This document shows, piece after piece, positions 52,827-62,247 of a DNA stretch of 64,000 nucleotides. This stretch comes from M3007 sp043764095. Lineage in GTDB: Bacteria > Bacteroidota > Bacteroidia > Chitinophagales > Saprospiraceae. Below the pieces are notes generated by a model. The model ran no database searches. It worked only from the letters and a program-made list of their open reading frames with translations, and had not been told where the DNA came from. Location: positions 1 through 64,000 of the forward strand of contig JAYUKX010000155.1 in NCBI GenBank assembly GCA_043764095.1. Reading direction: 5' to 3'. The translations under genes and the position numbers were made by a program. Position 1 is the first letter of the stretch; each line of letters starts with the position of its first letter.

Positions 52827-52990
52827 TTAAGAACGATAATACAATAAAGTTATTACTTTTGGCTGGTTCCTTTCCGCCCGTCCTGCCTATCTTTTTGTTT
52901 AAATAGATCTACTATTTGCACAAAAAGATACTTGCCCGGACAAAAATTAACCTACCCAAAAGTGATAACTTATTGTATTATCGTTCTTTA
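52827..52990. mobile_element. Long palindromic element (second MITE-like type)
   Basis: TTA (52827-52829), AGAACGATAATACAAT... , mirrored at ...TATTATCGTTCT, then TTA (52988-52990). The halves pair along almost their full ~78 bases (AAGAACGATAATACAATAA, CTTTTGG, TATCTTTTTGT segments) around a GATCTA centre. It fills the space between lon's 3' end and the mlaE start. The 3-base flanking TTA repeat and full-length inverted structure fit a non-autonomous transposon unrelated in sequence to the TA-flanked family; alternatively a large attenuator. Confidence 0.7.
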
Positions 52991-53017
52991 TGATTGACGT
53001 TTGCTTGAATTTGTCCG

Positions 53018-55426
53018 TTATTTCTTTTTGAGCGCATGTTTGAGTACCTCGTCCATTTTGGTTACATAATGGAACGTAAGTCCTTTTATATATTCTGGCT
53101 CAATATCTTCAATATGTTTACGGTTGCTTGCACAGAGTAAAATTTCTTTTAATCCAGCGCGTTTGGCGGCCAATATTTTTTCCTTAATACCACCTACGGG
53201 GAGTACTTTTCCACGTAGGGTAATCTCTCCTGTCATGGCGAGGTATGGTTTTACCGGAATTTTGGTAAAGGCCGAAGTTATCGCTGTAAGCATGGTAACA
53301 CCCGCGGATGGGCCGTCTTTCGGGATAGCACCTTCGGGGATATGGATATGGATATCTGTTTTTTCGATGGTTTCCTGATCCACCCCAAGTTCCTCTGCGT
53401 GGGCTTTGATATAGGAAAGTGCTGTAAACGCACTTTCTTTCATTACTTCGCCCAAATTGCCGGTGAGTTGCAGTTTTCCAGTGCCTTTACTGAGGCTGAC
53501 CTCAATAAATAGTATTTCGCCGCCTACGCTTGTCCAAGCCAAACCTACGGCTACACCAGGTGCTTGTTGCTCTGTGTAAGTATCACTTTCGTGTTTGGTT
53601 GGGCCAAGTATCTTGCGCAAATCCTCTGGTTTGATCGTGGTGTCAAACGCTTCTTCCATCGCAATATTTTTGGCTGCATACCGCATCACTGAACCGATTT
53701 CGCGGTTCAGGTTGCGCACACCACTTTCACCTGTATAATCATGGATAATGGCAGAAAGTGCTTTATCGGTAATTTTGAGATCGCCAGTTTTGAGGCCGTG
53801 TTCCTTGCGTTGATCGGGGATCAAATGCCGTTTGGCAATTTCCAGTTTTTCTTCCAAAGAATAACCCGCCAATGAAATAATTTCCATCCGATCCAGCAGT
53901 GCGGGCTGGATGGTAGAGAGCGAATTGGCGGTTGCGATAAACAAGACTTTGGACAAATCGTACTCGATTTCCAAATAATTATCGTGGAAAGTGGTATTTT
54001 GTTCTGGATCTAATACCTCCAACAAAGCAGAGGAAGGATCGCCGCGGAAGTCTTTGCCTACCTTATCTATCTCATCGAGGATAAAAACAGGGTTACCCGT
54101 TTTTGCTTTTTTCAATGACTTGATAATACGACCGGGCATGGCACCGATATAGGTTTTGCGGTGTCCGCGGATTTCGGATTCATCGTGTAATCCACCCAAT
54201 GAAACGCGGATATATTTGCGTTTAAGTGCTTTTGCAATACTACTACCCAAGGAGGTTTTACCCACACCCGGAGGCCCAACGAGGCACAAAATAGGGGCTT
54301 TAAAATCACCTTTGAGTTTGAGTACCGCCAAATGTTCCAAGATACGCTCTTTTACTTTGGTGAGGCCAAAATGGTCTTTATCAAGGACTTGTTTGACCTT
54401 TTTCAAGTCAAAATTATCCTTGGAATATTCATCCCAAGGCAAATCGAGCAAGGTTTCTAAATAATTAACCCCGATGGCATATTCTGCAATTTGCGGATTT
54501 ACGCGTCGAATTTTGGATAATTCTTTATTAAAAGCATCTTGAACAGGTTTGGCCCATTTTTTCTTTTTTGCCCGTTCGGCTAGGGCGTTCATTTCGTCTT
54601 CCTGTGGGTTTTGCCCCAACTCTTCCTGAATGGTTTTGAGTTGTTGGTTGAGGAAATAATCGCGCTGTTGTTTTTCGATATCGACACGAACTTTAGACTC
54701 AATTTGGTCTTTGAGTTCGAGTAATTGCAATTCGCCATCCATGTGTTGAAGGATCATGGATGCCTTTATTTGCAACTGATTTTCTTCGAGAATGGCTTGT
54801 TTGTCTTTTAAATCAATCCCTAAATTAGAAGAAATAAAATTGAGCAAGAAATTATCATTATTGATATTGCGCAACATTACCGCTGCTTCCGATGGGATAT
54901 GGGGAGACAGTTCGATGATATGTTTTGCGGAATCGCGAATACTGCTGATTGCCGCTTTAAACATCATTTTATTCTTGAGTTTGTCGTATTCCAACACCTT
55001 TATTTCGCCCTCCATATAAGGGTCTTCGGCTACCATACGCACCAATTTGAAACGCTTGCGACCTTGCAATATGGCGGTAGTGGATCCATCGGGCATTTTT
55101 AGTAATTTGAGGATACGCGCCACCGTGCCTATATCATGTAGGTCATTCGGGCCGGGTGCCTCAAATTTCATATCGCGTTGCGAAAGTACCCCAATAAAAC
55201 GGCCATTATCATAAGCGCGCTGAACGGCTCGGATACTTTTGTCGCGGCCAATCGTAATGGGCGTTACGATACCGGGGAATAAAACAGTATTTTTTAACGG
55301 CAGGATAGGGAGCGTATCAGGGAATACCTCGTCCTGTCGGGAATCATCTTCATCTTCCAGTGAAAATAGCGGAACATAATCCGGCTCATCATCGGAATTG
55401 ATCGCCTGTGTCAATTGATCAAACAT
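53018..55426 (-). CDS. lon: ATP-dependent protease La
   Basis: 802 residues, typical Lon. The substrate-binding LON domain (about 38-235; LPILPLKNTVLFPGIVTPI), AAA module with CLVGPPGVGKTSLG (Walker A) and PVFILDEIDKVG (Walker B), and the C-terminal serine-lysine protease with PKDGPSAGVTM (catalytic Ser) and GKVLPVGGIKEKILAAKRAG (catalytic Lys). Degrades misfolded and short-lived regulatory proteins. Monocistronic by spacing. Confidence 0.97.
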   Translation of the reverse strand: MFDQLTQAINSDDEPDYVPLFSLEDEDDSRQDEVFPDTLPILPLKNTVLFPGIVTPITIGRDKSIRAVQRAYDNGRFIGVLSQRDMKFEAPGPNDLHDIGTVARILKLLKMPDGSTTAILQGRKRFKLVRMVAEDPYMEGEIKVLEYDKLKNKMMFKAAISSIRDSAKHIIELSPHIPSEAAVMLRNINNDNFLLNFISSNLGIDLKDKQAILEENQLQIKASMILQHMDGELQLLELKDQIESKVRVDIEKQQRDYFLNQQLKTIQEELGQNPQEDEMNALAERAKKKKWAKPVQDAFNKELSKIRRVNPQIAEYAIGVNYLETLLDLPWDEYSKDNFDLKKVKQVLDKDHFGLTKVKERILEHLAVLKLKGDFKAPILCLVGPPGVGKTSLGSSIAKALKRKYIRVSLGGLHDESEIRGHRKTYIGAMPGRIIKSLKKAKTGNPVFILDEIDKVGKDFRGDPSSALLEVLDPEQNTTFHDNYLEIEYDLSKVLFIATANSLSTIQPALLDRMEIISLAGYSLEEKLEIAKRHLIPDQRKEHGLKTGDLKITDKALSAIIHDYTGESGVRNLNREIGSVMRYAAKNIAMEEAFDTTIKPEDLRKILGPTKHESDTYTEQQAPGVAVGLAWTSVGGEILFIEVSLSKGTGKLQLTGNLGEVMKESAFTALSYIKAHAEELGVDQETIEKTDIHIHIPEGAIPKDGPSAGVTMLTAITSAFTKIPVKPYLAMTGEITLRGKVLPVGGIKEKILAAKRAGLKEILLCASNRKHIEDIEPEYIKGLTFHYVTKMDEVLKHALKKK

Positions 55427-55467
55427 ACACTTGTTCAGTTTCTATACTCAAATAAGGGTGAAAGCAA

Positions 55468-55542
55468 TTAAGTATTTGTACACAATTAATTACCATTTTG
55501 AACTTGGTCATTTCCGCCAATTAATTATGTCCAAATACTTAC
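55468..55542 (+). mobile_element. Internally deleted MITE copy upstream of lon
   Basis: TA (55469-55470), AGTATTTGTACACAATTA..., then GAACTTGGTCATTTCCGCC joined directly to the right tip ATTAATTATGTCCAAATACT, and TA (55540-55541). About 70 bp, missing the central palindrome. It sits 43 bases upstream of the lon start codon, in its promoter region. Confidence 0.85.
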
Positions 55543-55822
55543 TACTGCAATTATGGCAGCAAAGATGCGAAACATTTGAGGAATAGCAAGGATGCAAATG
55601 TTTTGCCAAGATGATTTATTGGCAAAATACTGGCAGATAGCAGACAAAAAGGCAGAAAAGTAATTTATGGATGTTGATTTGTGACAACCAAAGTACTAAA
55701 AATGCCATATTTTAATAACAAAAGTTTAACTGCTACCCAATGTAACGCTTTGGGTAGTCTGTCGTCCAAATTGCATTGTAACACTAGCGAGCAGGTTTTG
55801 CTCCATAAACAAAATCATTAAC

Positions 55823-56293
55823 ATGAATATTATTGCAAAATCAGGTATTTTTGCTATTATGATGCTTTTTGCATCTCTATTAAATGCTCAATCAGAAGCC
55901 GCACCTGTGAAAAAAGAGCGCGGTAGCACTCCAACAACAACACCAACAACACAAAAAAGGCCATCTGGTGAAGTAGGCGAAGAGGATAAATTATCCAAAG
56001 AACTTAACTTGAGCAAAGAACAAAAAGAGGCGTTTAAAAAAATAAGCAAAGAGTACAAAGAGAAAATGAAAGCCGCAAAAGGAGATAAAAAAGCGGATAT
56101 GAAAAAAATGCGCGAAGAACGCAAAGCAGCGCAAAAAGCCCTTCTCAATGACGAACAAGCGCGCAAATTTGATGAGATTATGGCTAAACACGATGCGGAT
56201 AAGAAAGCCAAAAAAGATGGCAGAAAGCCCAAAAAAGACGGTAGCAAGCCTAAAAAGGATGGTAGCAAGCCTAAAAACGATGATAAGGATTAA
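55823..56293 (+). CDS. Exported Spy/CpxP-like (LTxxQ-type) lysine-rich protein
   Basis: 156 residues; signal peptide 1-22 (ending LNAQ). The core (about 58-120) is a charged helix pair with LNLSKEQKEAFKKISKEYKEK and LLNDEQARKFDEIM, the two LTxxQ-like motifs of Spy/CpxP relatives that chaperone periplasmic proteins. The tail is tandem GSKPKKD units. Spacer 55427-55822 holds the deleted MITE and otherwise plain AT-rich DNA. A terminator follows. Confidence 0.75.
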   Translation: MNIIAKSGIFAIMMLFASLLNAQSEAAPVKKERGSTPTTTPTTQKRPSGEVGEEDKLSKELNLSKEQKEAFKKISKEYKEKMKAAKGDKKADMKKMREERKAAQKALLNDEQARKFDEIMAKHDADKKAKKDGRKPKKDGSKPKKDGSKPKNDDKD

Positions 56294-56314
56294 AATTCAA
56301 TAAGCGTTTATTGG

Positions 56315-56349
56315 TGCCCGGTCTCTACAAAAGATCGGGCATTTTTTTT
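56315..56349 (+). terminator. Intrinsic terminator of the CpxP-like gene
   Basis: TGCCCG (56315-56320) pairs with CGGGCA (56336-56341), followed by eight Ts. 22 bases past the stop codon. Confidence 0.85.
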
Positions 56350-56471
56350 ATGTTTTTTGAAGCCGTCGCTTCTTTTTAGATGATGTGGCGTACGAGGGGA
56401 GACCGTTTATATCTATTTGCCTGTTTCAGAATGTGTGCTAAAAAGTGTGTTATAGATAAAATGAAAATAAA

Positions 56472-56502
56472 TAACTTTGCGCATGAAAACGAGTTGTGGT
56501 AA
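56472..56502 (+). promoter_or_regulatory. TAACTTTGC-type leader before the PhyH gene
   Basis: TAACTTTG (56472-56479) matches the -7 consensus and is followed by GCATGAAAACGAGTTGTGGTAA. The same -7 element plus a leader ending in GTAA recurs before three more genes (59061, 61276, 62088). Confidence 0.5.
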
Positions 56503-56525
56503 ACCAACAAAAACACTTAAAAACA

Positions 56526-57305
56526 ATGCAAGAACTAACGTCTGAACAAATAAACAGCTTTATCAAGAACGGGTTTGTCAAAATAGAGCATGCTTTTTCT
56601 ACTGAAATTGCAGACAACTGTCGAGCAATATTATGGGAAGCCACGCAATGCGATCCTAACAATCCCGACAGTTGGACACAACCAGTAATTAGAATTGGCG
56701 AATTAGGGCACGAACCCTTTAAAAAAGCAGCAAATACCACAATCCTTCACAATGCTTTTGACCAATTAGTTGGAAAAGATAATTGGCTTCCAAGATGGAC
56801 ACTTGGCTCATTTCCAATACGTTTCCCAAGCAAAGAACAAGCAAATGACACAGGTTGGCATGTAGATGCCAGTTTTGCAGGCGAAGATGCCAATAATTAT
56901 TTTGAATGGCGAATCAATATTAACTCAAAAGCCCGTGGGTTATTAATGCTATTCCTATTTTCAGATGTGACAGACCGAGACGCACCAACCATTATCAAAG
57001 TAGGCTCTCATTTTGACGTTGCAAAAATTTTAGCACCCGAGGGAGAAAAAGGTCTTTCGTTTGTGGAATTGGCCCAACGTTTAAATACAATTGCTACAAA
57101 AGAAGAAATTGTTGCAACGGGTAAGGCAGGAACAGTTTATTTGTGCCATCCGTTTATTGTTCACGCTGCACAAAATCATTCTGGCACAACACCAAAATTT
57201 ATGGCACAGCCTCCCTTATTGACAAAAAATGATTTTAATATCAATAAAATAGATCATCAACTTTGTCCAGTTGAAAAAGCAATATTGATGGGACTTGGCA
57301 GGTAA
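56526..57305 (+). CDS. Phytanoyl-CoA dioxygenase (PhyH) family enzyme
   Basis: 259 residues from ATG 56526 (upstream in-frame ATG at 56496 lies in the leader and is less plausible). Fe(II)/2-oxoglutarate fold: GWHVDASFAGEDA gives HxD, and CHPFIVHAAQNHSG the distal His; the KxxxFxR-type end is SGTTPKFMAQPPL. Hydroxylates an unknown substrate in the cytoplasm. First of several AT-rich single-gene units. Confidence 0.85.
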   Translation: MQELTSEQINSFIKNGFVKIEHAFSTEIADNCRAILWEATQCDPNNPDSWTQPVIRIGELGHEPFKKAANTTILHNAFDQLVGKDNWLPRWTLGSFPIRFPSKEQANDTGWHVDASFAGEDANNYFEWRININSKARGLLMLFLFSDVTDRDAPTIIKVGSHFDVAKILAPEGEKGLSFVELAQRLNTIATKEEIVATGKAGTVYLCHPFIVHAAQNHSGTTPKFMAQPPLLTKNDFNINKIDHQLCPVEKAILMGLGR

Positions 57306-57375
57306 ACTATTTACCGCTCACATCAGTTTCGGGTAAAGCAATAAAAATCAACTAAAACAACAATACAAACTAACA

Positions 57376-57876
57376 ATGGCAAATTATTCATTACCACACT
57401 TTGCAGACATTGATGCGGATCGTCTTGAAGAAGGATATGACGTTCAAATAGATATCAATGGACGAGAAATCAAAATAGACTTAAACTTTAATAATAAAAG
57501 TATTGCACCCACACGCTTGGATATTGCAAAACAAATTATTGAAAACATTACAGCGTTTGACAAGAAAAATAAACAGCTGATTGAGCAGGATTTTAATGAC
57601 ACAGACTGTGATACTGTAAAAGGTTACGTTGAGCATCATTTAGTAGAGGTCGGGAAAGAAAAACTGGTCAATCTTGTAAACTTTGACGATGAAACAACAA
57701 GCCCGGCAATACAACTCATGCACTCATTGCAACTTGTGAGGGTTGGTTTATATCCGGACAGTAAAAATCAATTTGCCGTTTTTGATTACACAATAGGACG
57801 ATACCTGACACAATATTTGGTAGTCATTAATCTAGATGAAAACCTTTATTTCAATTACATAACAATGGAAAGCTGA
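57376..57876 (+). CDS. DUF2004-like protein
   Basis: 166 residues, soluble, no leader. Opening LPHFADIDADRLEEGYDVQIDINGREIKIDLNF and the C-terminal LYPDSKNQFAVFDYTIGRYLTQYLVVINLD are typical of the DUF2004 family of small proteins. Function unknown; members are often encoded singly in variable regions. Confidence 0.7.
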   Translation: MANYSLPHFADIDADRLEEGYDVQIDINGREIKIDLNFNNKSIAPTRLDIAKQIIENITAFDKKNKQLIEQDFNDTDCDTVKGYVEHHLVEVGKEKLVNLVNFDDETTSPAIQLMHSLQLVRVGLYPDSKNQFAVFDYTIGRYLTQYLVVINLDENLYFNYITMES

Positions 57877-58007
57877 TTGACAAAACCACAGACAGATAAC
57901 ATTGGGTTTTGTGCACGTTGCGCAGACGAATAAAACTTCAACTTTTTATTCTATAATTGGCCACATTCATAAAAACGGAGTGCTCCATAGCCCACACCTC
58001 CATTTTA

Positions 58008-58592
58008 TCAAAAATGCAGCAACATACCAATCCCCTCATTTTTCAAAAGCAACTGAATCTTATCATTATGCCCCGACTGAATGACGTAATTAACAAGGTC
58101 AAAAGCAAAAAGAAAAGCCCCATTTACAATCACAGCCTGTCCAAAACCCTTCATTTGCTCGGGTTTTTTGAGCCTTGATTTGCTTCTTTCCATCAAAAAA
58201 GCACCCGCTGCCATATACCCCACATCTAATCCCGCATTAAAAAGAAACAACCGCTGTAATTTATAATGTTCGTCAATACTGCCGAATAGATCGAATGTAG
58301 AAGGATCGCTTTTCAATGCCGCAACATAACCAAAACCAGCAATCGACAAATTGACAACGTTCCATCCAATATTCATTTGGTGAAAACCTTTGGAAACGCC
58401 GCCCTTCGTCTGTGTTAGTAAAATACCACTTACTGCCATATTGCCCAATGCCCAACCACCCAAAATTAGCATATCTGTTTTGGTGTCTTTGATCCTTCTT
58501 TCGTTAAAAGATTTTAAATCAATATTTTGTGCATAGACAAATGATATATTGAATAGAAATAAAACGGTAAAATAGTTTTTTAATAGATGCAT
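58008..58592 (-). CDS. Membrane protein of unknown function (DUF6992-like)
   Basis: 194 residues; signal peptide 1-21 and four or so short membrane segments (MLILGGWALGNMAVSGILL, FLFNAGLDVGYMAAGAFLM, AVIVNGAFLFAFDLVNYVI). Small bundle common in Bacteroidota; no catalytic residues evident. Single minus-strand gene inside the run of plus-strand units. Confidence 0.65.
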   Translation of the reverse strand: MHLLKNYFTVLFLFNISFVYAQNIDLKSFNERRIKDTKTDMLILGGWALGNMAVSGILLTQTKGGVSKGFHQMNIGWNVVNLSIAGFGYVAALKSDPSTFDLFGSIDEHYKLQRLFLFNAGLDVGYMAAGAFLMERSKSRLKKPEQMKGFGQAVIVNGAFLFAFDLVNYVIQSGHNDKIQLLLKNEGIGMLLHF

Positions 58593-58776
58593 ACCAACTA
58601 GCCTGTTATAAGATTATATTTTAGGCCCGTTTCGTCGAAAGCAACCACTTCGGAGGCCAAAATATTGGAGCGTTTTGTTGTCATTTGATAAATAAAACAA
58701 TATTTCTGCCATTTTTGTTTTCTGCCTAAAACTTTACGAATTTTGGTATTAGGCAATTCAACAGTGTGGATTATCT

Positions 58777-58983
58777 TTGTGTGCAGCTTTAAAAAATTAT
58801 GGCGTTGATGTACTTGAAGACAAACATTTGGTAACGCACGGAAACATTGGGACCGCAGCAGGCTGCTTGGCAGCAGTTGACTTAGTTGGTTGGGCAATTG
58901 AAAAACTTTACGACAACAAAGTTAGAGTAGACGTTATTGCTTCTGTTTTGCCAATTGGACAAGGACAGGTATGTATTTATTAG
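58777..58983 (+). pseudogene. Fragment resembling the C-terminus of a DJ-1/PfpI-family protein
   Basis: Only ~68 residues: YGVDVLEDKHLVTHGNIGTAAGCLAAVDLVGWAIEKLY resembles the terminal helix-strand part of DJ-1/PfpI proteins (DgnliT.gG...a.dla...ie). The catalytic Cys region upstream is missing, and no ordinary start codon is present (TTG at best). Probably a truncated remnant. Confidence 0.4.
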
Positions 58984-59056
58984 TAAGCCAAAGAAAGGCT
59001 ACGCATAATACTGGTTGGGCAATATTCCCCAAAAACTATGCACGCGTTTTCAGTTT

Positions 59057-59094
59057 TTCGTAACTTTGCAAAGCGGAGCGAGCGTTAGCAGTAA
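59057..59094 (+). repeat. Repeated intergenic promoter block A
   Basis: TTTTTCGTAACTTTGCAAAG-CGGAGCGAGCGTTAGCAGTAA. TAACTTTG (59061-59068) is a -7 consensus. Nearly identical to block B (61272-61309). Confidence 0.75.
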
Positions 59095-59236
59095 TGGCAA
59101 GACGACCACCAAACTACACCTTCTCCTCTACAATATCAGATTTTACTAAAACAAAGGTAGATTTGGATACAAGTCATTTTAAGCAGTTGCAGACCTTTGC
59201 AGTGCAATTTTGCAACAACTTAAAAATAAATAAAAA

Positions 59237-60106
59237 GTGAACAAAATTTTAGTAACAGGTTCTTCGGGTCAAATGGGTACTGTGGTCATTGAAACATTGT
59301 TGAAAAAGGTGTCAGCTCAACAAATTCACGTCATCACCCGGAAAGAGGAAAAACGTTTAGAATTGCAGGCAAAAGGATTGCAATCATTTATTGGCGACTA
59401 TGGAAATATTACCTCATTAGAAAAAGCGATGGATGGCGTGGATACCGTTTTACTTATTTCTTCGGGAGACCAAGGCGACCGAATGCAAGAACACAAAAAC
59501 GTGGTAGATGCTGCGAAGAAAATGGGGGTAACTTCTATTGCTTACACCAGCCGTTCGTTAAAAAATCGAGCAACATTAACGAATACATTAATGGAGGAGC
59601 ACTTTGCTACCGAGGATTATATCAAACAAAGTGGTTTGAAGTACATCATTTTTCAAAATGCTTTGTATATGGAGGTGCTTCCTTATTATGTTGGAAAAAC
59701 GGTGTTTGAGGGTGGAGGTTTTTCTCAAGTAGCGGGCAATGGTAAAGTGGCTTTTACATTGCGAAAAGATTTGAGTGAAGCGATGGCAAATGTATTGTTA
59801 AATGAAGATTTCAATAATCAGGTGTATAAATTTACCGCAAGCGAAGCCTACTCATTTTATGATGTGGCGGATGCATTATCCGAACTTTCCGGTAAAGAAA
59901 TTACATATCTACCTGTTGAAATTCCTGTTTATAAGGAATTAATGCAAAAACAAGGGCTTCCGGAAGTTGTTGTAAATAAAATAGTCAATTTCAATGTTGA
60001 TATTAAAAACGACCAAGAATCAACTGTAACAAGTGATTTGGAAATTAAACTTGGACGTAAACCCACCTCACTTAAAGAGGGCTTAAAAATTTTATTTAAT
60101 TTATAA
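59237..60106 (+). CDS. NmrA/quinone-reductase-like SDR family protein
   Basis: 289 residues from GTG 59237 (followed directly by the Rossmann ILVTGSSGQMGTVVIETLL). ISSGDQGDRMQEHKNVVDAA, SIAYTSRSLKN and QVYKFTASEAYSFYDVADALSELSGKEI match the NmrA/QorB branch of atypical short-chain dehydrogenases. May reduce quinones or act as a redox sensor. Pairs with the AraC regulator 16 bases downstream. Confidence 0.85.
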   Translation: MNKILVTGSSGQMGTVVIETLLKKVSAQQIHVITRKEEKRLELQAKGLQSFIGDYGNITSLEKAMDGVDTVLLISSGDQGDRMQEHKNVVDAAKKMGVTSIAYTSRSLKNRATLTNTLMEEHFATEDYIKQSGLKYIIFQNALYMEVLPYYVGKTVFEGGGFSQVAGNGKVAFTLRKDLSEAMANVLLNEDFNNQVYKFTASEAYSFYDVADALSELSGKEITYLPVEIPVYKELMQKQGLPEVVVNKIVNFNVDIKNDQESTVTSDLEIKLGRKPTSLKEGLKILFNL

Positions 60107-60122
60107 ATTTTTATTTAACTAT

Positions 60123-61043
60123 ATGTCTTCATCAACGCCCGTTTTTATAAAAACCATTGCAGAATATCATCGGCTGATGGATTTACCTAAGCCCGAACAC
60201 CCGTTGATAAGTGTTGTAAAGTTTGAAGAAATAAAGATTAAACCAGCGCCTTGCTCAAAAACCATTGTTCATCATTTTTACTCCATTGCATTAAAGAAAA
60301 ATTTTACTGCAAAAATGAAATATGGGCAACAGGATTTTGATTTTGATGAAGGGGTAATGCATTTTATGTCGCCAAAACAAACCTTATCGATCCAGGCATC
60401 GTCCAATAAAGCGTTAAATCATTCGGGGTGGCTATTATTAATCCACCCCGATTTTCTATGGAATACACCACTTGCAAAAAAGATAAAACAATACGGCTAT
60501 TTTGGCTACAATGTAAATGAAGCCTTGCACCTCTCTGAAAAAGAAGAGACATTGGTGACGGACATTATTGAAAAAATTGCTCAAGAATATCACACCAACA
60601 TTGATAATTTTAGCCAAGATGTAATTATCGCCCAAATAGAACTCTTGCTTACCTATTCTGAACGTTTTTACCAGCGGCAGTTTATTACCAGAAAAATAGC
60701 CAACCATAAAATTTTAACTCAACTGGAAGATTTTCTCACGACTTATTTCAATGAGGATAATTTAGCGAATAAAGGTATTCCAACCGTTCAGTTTATTGCT
60801 GATAATTTACATGTTTCAGCCAACTATTTAAGTCGCTTGCTTCAACTATTGACAGGACAAAGTACCAAACAATTTATACATGACAAGTTAATTGACTTAG
60901 CAAAGGAAAAGCTATCAACCACTGATTTATCGGTAAACGAAATAGCCTTTAGTTTAGGCTTTGAACATCCACAATCGTTTAGCAAATTGTTTAAGACTAA
61001 AACCAACCAATCTCCTTTAGCATTTAGACAGTCATTTAATTAG
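60123..61043 (+). CDS. AraC-family transcriptional regulator
   Basis: 306 residues. N-terminal cupin-type sensing domain (about 1-190), C-terminal double HTH: TVQFIADNLHVSANYLSRLLQLLTG and DLSVNEIAFSLGFEHPQSFSKLFKTKTNQSPLAFR. In the same transcript as the NmrA-like gene, so probably controls it in response to a small ligand or redox signal. Confidence 0.9.
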   Translation: MSSSTPVFIKTIAEYHRLMDLPKPEHPLISVVKFEEIKIKPAPCSKTIVHHFYSIALKKNFTAKMKYGQQDFDFDEGVMHFMSPKQTLSIQASSNKALNHSGWLLLIHPDFLWNTPLAKKIKQYGYFGYNVNEALHLSEKEETLVTDIIEKIAQEYHTNIDNFSQDVIIAQIELLLTYSERFYQRQFITRKIANHKILTQLEDFLTTYFNEDNLANKGIPTVQFIADNLHVSANYLSRLLQLLTGQSTKQFIHDKLIDLAKEKLSTTDLSVNEIAFSLGFEHPQSFSKLFKTKTNQSPLAFRQSFN

Positions 61044-61271
61044 AAATGAATCTTGGCTGACGAACAAAACCACTACCGTTAACATGGGTTTTGTAAATTT
61101 GGGGCTGATGTGCATTAGTACTTCTAATCAATATTTGTGGTTTTATTGGGCATTGGTGCCTTCAAATCTCTAACTTCACAAAGCCCTAACCATTGCATCT
61201 CAGGATCGCTGCGCAATGCCCGTTCCGTTTGCCAAAAAATCCCAAAAAATGTTGCATTCTGTTTTCGTTTT

Positions 61272-61309
61272 TTCGTAACTTTGCAAAGCGGAGCGAGCAT
61301 TAACAGTAA
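61272..61309 (+). repeat. Repeated intergenic promoter block B
   Basis: TTCGTAACTTTGCAAAGC-GGAGCGAGCATTAACAGTAA; differs from block A at only a few positions. It carries TAACTTTG (61276-61283) 43 bases before the GTG at 61327. Confidence 0.75.
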
Positions 61310-61326
61310 CCATTCCGAAACAGTCC

Positions 61327-62064
61327 GTGAACAAAAACAAAATATTCATATTAACCACACTTTTTATCCTTTCAACAGTAGGAATAATTGTTTTTGCTCA
61401 AAACCAAAAAAGTGCAGACGACCGATTTGTAAGTTATATCGTTGACCCTAAAAGGCAAGATTTAAAACTTTATTGGAAGAACGAGCAACAAGAAAACTTC
61501 AAGAGCATACTAAATTTAAAAAATTGGCTTGACAAACATCATAAACAATTGGTGTTTGCAATGAATGCTGGTATGTACAAACATGACAATGCACCGCAGG
61601 GTCTTTTCATTGAAAATCAAAAAACAATTACACCTTTAGACACGACAAGCGGAAACGGAAATTTTTACTTAAAACCAAATGGCGTTTTTTATAGCACGGT
61701 TGACAGTTTTCCAATGATCTGTACCACCACAAATTTTATTGACAATGGAAAAATAAAATATGCGACCCAATCAGGTCCAATGTTGGTTATTGACGGACAA
61801 ATTCATTCGGCATTTAAAGAAAATTCAACAAATCTGAATATTAGAAATGGCGTTGGAATTTTGCCAGACAATAAAATCATTTTTGCGATGTCTAAAAAGG
61901 AAATAAATTTTTATGAATTTGCGAACTACTTTAAAAAAATGGGTTGCAAAAATGCTTTGTATCTTGACGGGCTTGTTTCACGTACATATTTACCCGAACA
62001 AAATTGGACACAAACAGACGGCAACTTTGGCGTTATCATTGGCGTAACGACAGAGCAAAAATGA
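61327..62064 (+). CDS. Phosphodiester glycosidase (NAGPA/DUF2233) family protein
   Basis: 245 residues from GTG 61327 (signal peptide 1-25, ending VFAQ). FAMNAGMYKHDNAPQGLFIENQK, KPNGVFY, QSGPMLVIDGQIH, IRNGVGILPDNKIIFAM and ALYLDGLVSRTYLPE are the family's motifs. Human uncovering enzyme and bacterial relatives cleave sugar phosphodiesters; the bacterial substrate is unknown. Exported. Confidence 0.85.
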   Translation: MNKNKIFILTTLFILSTVGIIVFAQNQKSADDRFVSYIVDPKRQDLKLYWKNEQQENFKSILNLKNWLDKHHKQLVFAMNAGMYKHDNAPQGLFIENQKTITPLDTTSGNGNFYLKPNGVFYSTVDSFPMICTTTNFIDNGKIKYATQSGPMLVIDGQIHSAFKENSTNLNIRNGVGILPDNKIIFAMSKKEINFYEFANYFKKMGCKNALYLDGLVSRTYLPEQNWTQTDGNFGVIIGVTTEQK

Positions 62065-62083
62065 TGCACTACATTTTCATTTT

Positions 62084-62131
62084 TTTGTAACTTTGCGAAG
62101 CGGAGCGGGCGGTAGGCTTCATTGTAAGGCA
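62084..62131 (+). repeat. Repeated intergenic promoter block C (diverged)
   Basis: TTTGTAACTTTGCGAAGCGG-AGCGGGCGGTAGGCTTCATTGTAA; shares the TAACTTTG (62088-62095) and GGAGCGRGC core with blocks A and B but the tail is changed. About 150 bases before the VOC gene. Confidence 0.65.
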
Positions 62132-62247
62132 TATCAAATAGACAATAAATGAACATTCAAGAGCAAATTGAAGATTACATTTCCACTCAATCTTGATATT
62201 CTTGAAAATGCTATTCGATATAAAGTAGAAAATTAAAAATAAAAATT

